Assembly (NCBI RefSeq): GCF_026151205.1
Contig: NC_087081.1
Span: 13,992,340 to 14,056,339 of the forward strand
Length of the DNA stretch: 64,000 bases
From: Bolinopsis microptera
Lineage: Eukaryota > Ctenophora > Tentaculata > Lobata > Bolinopsidae
Reading direction: 5' to 3'
Made by a program: the position numbers and the translations under genes. The notes beneath the pieces were generated by a model. The model did no database searches and was not told where the DNA came from. It saw only the letters and a program-made list of their open reading frames with translations. Below are positions 58,868-64,000 of this stretch, piece by piece (the stretch's first letter is position 1; each line of letters opens with the position of its first letter).

Positions 58868-58879
58868 GTTAAAAAAATT

Positions 58880-59284
58880 ATTGCAGTTCGCACAATATTT
58901 TCAAAAAGAAAAATGTTCCTATCCGGAACATGTTATGATTAATTATTTTTAGTGTTATGATTAATTATTTTTAGAACATGTAGTTCTGAATTTAACAATC
59001 AAGAAACATTGATTCCTCGGTATTTAGCAATCAATGGGTTATTAGACATGAAATGTGCATATGAATCATGCTCACATGTATTTATTTTTGACATCAAGGT
59101 TTCGCTGAGATCCCAGAAGTGACCCTTTGACGATGCTCCACTCGCTATCAGTTCATTTTTATAACATTGAAGTCGAGCTTTGAATGCATCTACTGAACTG
59201 GCTTCTTTAACCGAACTTGGTACTTTGTTCCAGTAATTGGCAACACGGTTACTGAGGACCTGATTTCCTCTTTTATCTTTTAGG
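58880..59284 (-). pseudogene. LINE 3' tail in satellite, copy 4
   Basis: Same tail as copies 1-3, separated from its usual left border by the SINE. Small differences (CTGAATTTAACA for CTGATATTAACA; AATGCATCTAC for AATGCGTCTAC). Confidence 0.8.
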
Positions 59285-59868
59285 ATCTTGGTAATGTTGT
59301 CATGGTAATATGGTCCATATAAGGTAATGTTGTCATGGTAATATAGTCCATATAAGATAATGTTGTCATGGTAATATGGTCCTTATAAGGTAATGTTGTC
59401 ATGGTAATATGGTCCATATAAGGTAATGTTGTCATGGTAATATGGTCCATATAAGGTAATGTTGTCATGGTAATATGGTCCATATAGGGTAATGTTGTCA
59501 TGGTAATATGGTTCATATAAGGTAATGTTGTCATGGTAATATGGTCCATATAAGGTAATGTTGTCATGGTGATATGGTCCATATAAGGTAATGTTGTCAT
59601 GGTAATATGGTCCATATAAGGTAATGTTGTCATGGTGATATGGTCCATATAAGGTAATGTTGTCATGGTAATATTGTCCATATAAGGTAATGTTGTCATG
59701 GTAATATGGTCCATATAAGGTAATGTTGTCATGGTAATATGGTCCATATAAGGTAATGTTGTCATGGTAATATGGTCCATATAAGGTAATGTTGTCATGG
59801 TAACACTACCATATAAGGTAATGTTGTCATGGTAACACTACCATATAAGGTAATGTTGTCATGGTAAT

Positions 59869-60698
59869 ACCTCCTGATGTGACGCAGTTAGTTCTGATGA
59901 GCCATTGATCATCTTTCTTGGATATTATCAGGGATATCGTGCGGTGTATCTTGTAGTTTAATACCTGAAATAAGGTAAAATAAAGTAAAACAAGGTAAAA
60001 TAAGGTACAGTTATTGTCGTTTAACACGTCATGTACTTTTAATTTCTTATGCAAATACAAATTAAAACTATTATATTCATATCAGTCGAGATTAACAGTA
60101 ACTATTAACTTATTAAAAAGGAAGGAATGAATCTGGTTACAGTTAAGTTACAGTTAAGTTACAGGATAACACGTCAAATTTATATAACTGGTACCTTGTT
60201 GGCTACTTTTTTAATTAAATTTTAATAATTTCAATAATTCTAATATTCGAGGGATTATTTAAGGCTAGCCAGCGAGTAAATACTCCATACACTCGTAAGA
60301 GATAAAGATCTTCACGCAAAAACTGCTCTAATTTCACAACTCAACACTAAATTCCTGCAAATAGCAAACGACCGTTACTACAATTAAAATACACATAATA
60401 AAATGCCCTAAATCGACAAAAAACTGCCCTAATTTTATGCCGGCTGCTTTAAAATTACACTATAACACCAGGGAACGTATCAATAATGCAGCTCATCTTA
60501 TAAAAGCTAAACAAGATAAACATGCTAAAGATATAACTCAATATAGGTTAATATAAATAATATAAATCACCTCAACATTTAGTAGTTTACATAGTGCCCC
60601 ACTAAACTCTGCTGGATCGTATTGTAACCATTGTACGTTAGTTTCTGTTGGCTTCGTCTTAGATACACACGTCACTTTAGTGGATCTAATAAAATATA
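59869..60698. other. No recognisable gene
   Basis: AT-rich. AAGGTAAAATAAAGTAAAAC repeats near 59970-60005 and TTACAGTTAAG repeats near 60137-60160. A 77-codon minus frame at 59827-60060 begins in satellite-adjacent sequence and is unremarkable. Confidence 0.4.
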
Positions 60699-61062
60699 GT
60701 GTTACAGTGTTACAGTGTTACAGTGTTACAGTGTTACAGTGTTACAGTGTTACAGCGTTACAGTGTTACAGTGTTACAGTGTTACAGTGTTACAGTGTTA
60801 CAGTGTTACATTATTGCAGTGTTACAGTGTTACAGTGCTACATTGTTACAGTGTTACAGTGTTACAGTGTTACAGTGTTACAGTGTTACAGTGTTACAGT
60901 GGTACAGTGTTACAGTGTTACAGTGTTACACTGTTACAGTGTTACAGTGTTACAGTGTTACAGTGTTACAGTGTTACAGTGTTACAGTGTTACAGTGTTA
61001 CAGTGTTACAGTGTTACAGTGTTACAGTGTTACAGTGTTACAGTGTTACAGTGTTACAGTAG
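60699..61062 (+). repeat. 8-bp tandem repeat (GTGTTACA), about 45 copies
   Basis: Nearly perfect, with occasional variants (GCGTTACA, TTATTGCA, GTGCTACA, GTGGTACA, CTGTTACA). All three plus frames are open because the unit has no stop in any phase; this is not coding evidence. Confidence 0.97.
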
Positions 61063-61440
61063 TGTATACATACACTGTGCACTGTGTCGCGAAAATGTAC
61101 CCTGTGAAAAACCGGTCCCGTAATTTTGAGCCTAAAGTAACATTTTATGTAAATTCTGAGCTTTCTAGGAGTGAGCAATTGGACAGTTATCTAGACCAAA
61201 CTAAATAACTAAAGTTCAGCTATTCACCTACCTGTTTAAATACGGGTGAAAGTATTTGGCTGATCTTTCAGAGGACGGAACCGAACCAATAATCAATAGC
61301 TGCTCTGCCTGAAAACAGAAAGTGTTAGACACGTATTGTAAAACACTACATTCCATGTTGAATATAAATGTGATATATATTTTAATGATGATTATTTTAC
61401 GAGAGAGGTGTGTTGTAACACAGGAAATAGATACAGGGCT
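61063..61440. other. Spacer between two satellites
   Basis: Unique-looking sequence without a supported gene. The plus frame continuing from the 8-bp array ends at 61208. Confidence 0.4.
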
Positions 61441-64000
61441 TTCAGCCGGCTAACAGCCCTCTAACAGCCCTCTAACAGCCCTCTAACAGCCCTCTAACAG
61501 TAGGCTAACAGCCCTCTAGCAGCCCTCTAACAGCAGGCTAACAGCCCTCTAACAGCCCTCTAACAGCCCTCTAACAGCCCTCTAACAGCCCTCTAACAGC
61601 CCTCTAACAGCCCTCTAACAGCCCTCTAACAGCCCTCTAACAGTAGGCTAACAGCCCTCTAGCAGCCCTCTAACAGCCCTCTAACAGCCCTCTAACAGCC
61701 CTCTAACAGCCCTCTAACAGCCCTCTAACAGCCCTCTAACAGCCCTCTAACAGCCCTCTAACAGCCCTCTAACAGTAGGCTAACAGCCCTCTAACAGCCC
61801 TCTAACAGCAGGCTAACAGCCCTCTAACAGCCCTCTAACAGCCCTCTAACAGCCCTCTAACAGCCCTCTAACAGCCCTCTAACAGCCCTCTAACAGTAGG
61901 CTAACAGCCCTCTAGCAGCCCTCTAACAGCCCTCTAACAGCCCTCTAACAGCCCTCTAACAGCCCTCTAACAGCCCTCTAACAGCCCTCTAACAGTAGGC
62001 TAACAGCCCTCTAACAGCCCTCTAACAGCCCTCTAACAGCCCTCTAACAGCCCTCTAACAGCCCTCTAACAGCCCTCTAACAGCCGGCTAACAGCAAGCT
62101 TTCAGCCGGCTAACAGCCCTCTAACAGCCCTCTAACAGCCCTCTAACAGCCCTCTAACAGCCCTCTAACAGCAGGCTAACAGCCCTCTAACAGCAGGCTA
62201 ACAGCAGGCTAACAGCCCTCTAACAGTAGGCTAACAGCCCTCTAACAGCCCTCTAACAGCAGGCTAACAGCCCTCTAACAGTAGGCTAACAGCCCTCTAA
62301 CAGCCCTCTAACAGCCCTCTAACAGCCCTCTAACAGCAGGCTAACAGCCCTCTAACAGCAGGCTAACAGCCCTCTAACAGCAGGCTAACAGCCCTCTAAC
62401 AGCAGGCTAACAGCAGGCTAACAGCCCTCTAACAGCCCTCTAACAGCCCTCTAACAGCCCTCTAACAGCCCTCTAACAGCAGGCTAACAGCCCTCTAACA
62501 GCAGGCTAACAGCCCTCTAACAGCCCTCTAACAGCCCTCTAACAGCAGGCTAACAGCCCTCTAACAGCAGGCTAACAGCAGGCTAACAGCCCTCTAACAG
62601 CCCTCTAACAGCCCTCTAACAGTAGGCTAACAGCCCTCTAACAGCCGGCTAACAGCCCTCTAACAGCAGGCTAACAGCCCTCTAACAGTAGGCTAACAGC
62701 CCTCTAACAGCCCTCTAACAGCAGGCTAACAGCCCTCTAACAGTAGGCTAACAGCCCTCTAACAGCCCTCTAACAGCCCTCTAACAGCCCTCTAACAGCA
62801 GGCTAACAGCCCTCTAACAGCCGGCTAACAGCCCTCTAACAGCAGGCTAACAGCCCTCTAACAGCCGGCTAACAGCCCTCTAACAGTCCTCTAACAGTCC
62901 TCTAACAGCCCTCTAACAGCCCTCTAACAGCCCTCTAACAGCCCTCTAACAGCAGGCTAACAGCCCTCTAACAGCAGGCTAACAGCAGGCTAACAGCCCT
63001 CTAACAGCCCTCTAACAGCCCTCTAACAGCAGGCTAACAGCCCTCTAACAGCCCTCTAACAGCCCTCTAACAGCCCTCTAACAGCAGGCTAACAGCCCTC
63101 TAACAGTAGGCTAACAGCCCTCTAACAGCCCTCTAACAGCAGGCTAACAGCCCTCTAACAGTAGGCTAACAGCCCTCTAACAGCCCTCTAACAGCCCTCT
63201 AACAGCCCTCTAACAGCCCTCTAACAGCAGGCTAACAGCCCTCTAACAGCCCTCTAACAGCAGGCTAACAGCCCTCTAACAGTAGGCTAACAGCCCTCTA
63301 ACAGCCCTCTAACAGCCCTCTAACAGCCCTCTAACAGCAGGCTAACAACCCTCTAACAGCAGGCTAACAACCCTCTAACAGCCCTCTAACAGCCCTCTAA
63401 CTGTAGGCTAACAGCCCTCTAACAGCCCTCTAACAGCAGGCTAACAGCCCTCTAACAGCCCTCTAACAGCCCTCTAACAATAGGCTAACAGCCCTCTAAC
63501 AGCCCTCTAACAGCCCTCTAACAGCCCTCTAACAGCCCTCTAACAGCCCTCTAACAGCCCTCTAACAGCCCTCTAACAGCCCTCTAACAGTAGGCTAACA
63601 GCCCTCTAACAGCCCTCTAACAGCAGGCTAACAGCCCTCTAACAGCAGGCTAACAGCAGGCTAACAGCCCTCTAACAGCCCTCTAACAGCCCTCTAACAG
63701 CAGGCTAACAGCCCTCTAACAGCCCTCTAACAGCCCTCTAACAGCCCTCTAACAGCAGGCTAACAGCCCTCTAACAGTAGGCTAACAGCCCTCTAACAGC
63801 CCTCTAACAGCAGGCTAACAGCCCTCTAACAGTAGGCTAACAGCCCTCTAACAGCCCTCTAACAGCCCTCTAACAGCCCTCTAACAGCCCTCTAACAGCC
63901 CTCTAACAGCAGGCTAACAGCCCTCTAACAGCCCTCTAACAGCAGGCTAACAGCCCTCTAACAGTAGGCTAAAAGCCCTCTAACAGCCCTCTAACAGCCC
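61441..64000 (+). repeat. 11-bp satellite with variant code (runs off window)
   Basis: About 230 units of TAACAGCCCTC interspersed with TAACAGCAGGC and TAACAGTAGGC; rarer are CCGGC, GTCCTC, TAGCAG and TAACAA spellings. Runs of CCCTC units are broken by single or paired GGC-type units, and longer stretches of the variant order recur (for example around 62700-62830, 63070-63210 and 63750-63850). The array is still continuing at the window end. Confidence 0.97.

Larger units (their letters stand above)
53735..59868 (+). repeat. 33-bp satellite with 2,442-bp higher-order structure
   Basis: The unit is GGTAATGTTGTCATGGTAAT then ATGGTCCATATAA. Blocks: 53735-55011, 55493-55933, 56343-57454, 57935-58437 and 59285-59868. 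Single-base variants (GTGATATGG, ATAGGGTAAT, GGTTCATAT, ATAAGATAAT) recur in the same order in successive blocks. 54345-55500 reappears 2,442 bp later at 56787-57942. An 11-bp insertion (CTATATAAGGT type) marks subarray borders. Because 33 is a multiple of 3, long repetitive frames stay open on the minus strand; they are not genes. Confidence 0.95.

Noticed and set aside
53793-59798. Many minus-strand frames repeating MDHITMTTLPY or ITLYGPYYHDN
   Set aside because: By-products of the 33-bp satellite, whose period is a multiple of three.
60680-61208. Three overlapping long plus frames rich in Gln-Cys-Tyr-Ser-Val-Thr
   Set aside because: All are translations of the 8-bp GTGTTACA array, open in every phase; no independent coding support.

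Overview
This is AT-rich, repeat-dense nuclear DNA from an animal. Evidence: a rhodopsin-type GPCR split over five coding exons with GT-AG introns, eukaryotic MATE transporters, a Penelope-like retroelement of the Naiad type, LINE tails, a tRNA-derived SINE, several families of TIR elements and long satellites. An invertebrate is clear; a cnidarian-like or other marine lineage is only a guess. I see no bacterial operons, rRNA or functional tRNA genes.

Layout. 0.56-4.73 kb: a composite bounded by Harbinger-type terminal inverted repeats and a TTA duplication. Inside are tandem repeats and two long hairpins whose arms differ between hairpins yet match within each. 6.7-10.2 kb (minus): a complete-looking five-exon GPCR, 376 aa. 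The end of its exon 2 and the splice donor have been amplified into a 14-copy 40-bp array. 10.3-13.1 kb (plus): a 5'-truncated Naiad element with N-terminal GIY-YIG endonuclease and C-terminal RT, interrupted only by one in-frame UGA that may be a selenocysteine codon. 13.4-29 kb: intergenic DNA with non-autonomous DNA elements, a 0.34-kb inverted duplication and three copies of a tiny element with its own target duplications. 29.3-31.1 kb: two LINE tails in tandem. 31.4-36.1 kb: an E-box cluster, a TA-flanked 942-bp element and a mariner-type element sitting inside a perfect palindrome.

36.3-51.7 kb is a rearranged segmental duplication. It holds two nearly identical inverted MATE genes (minus at 37.3-39.0, plus at 43.6-45.3) and a third heavily corrupted copy (47.9-50.8). 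A dead LINE and a FLYWCH fragment lie between the two good copies, with a mariner-like transposase fragment and a MITE at the duplication edges. 53.7-59.9 kb is a 33-bp satellite with a 2,442-bp higher-order period, four embedded copies of a LINE tail and one SINE. 60.7-61.06 kb is an 8-bp array; 61.44 kb to the window end is an 11-bp satellite with several spelling variants.

The plausible host genes are the GPCR and the two MATE transporters. Nearly everything else is mobile or repetitive. The best leads are the UGA-containing Naiad, the exon-donor minisatellite of the GPCR, the covarying hairpin pair and the tiny element with 8-13 bp target duplications.
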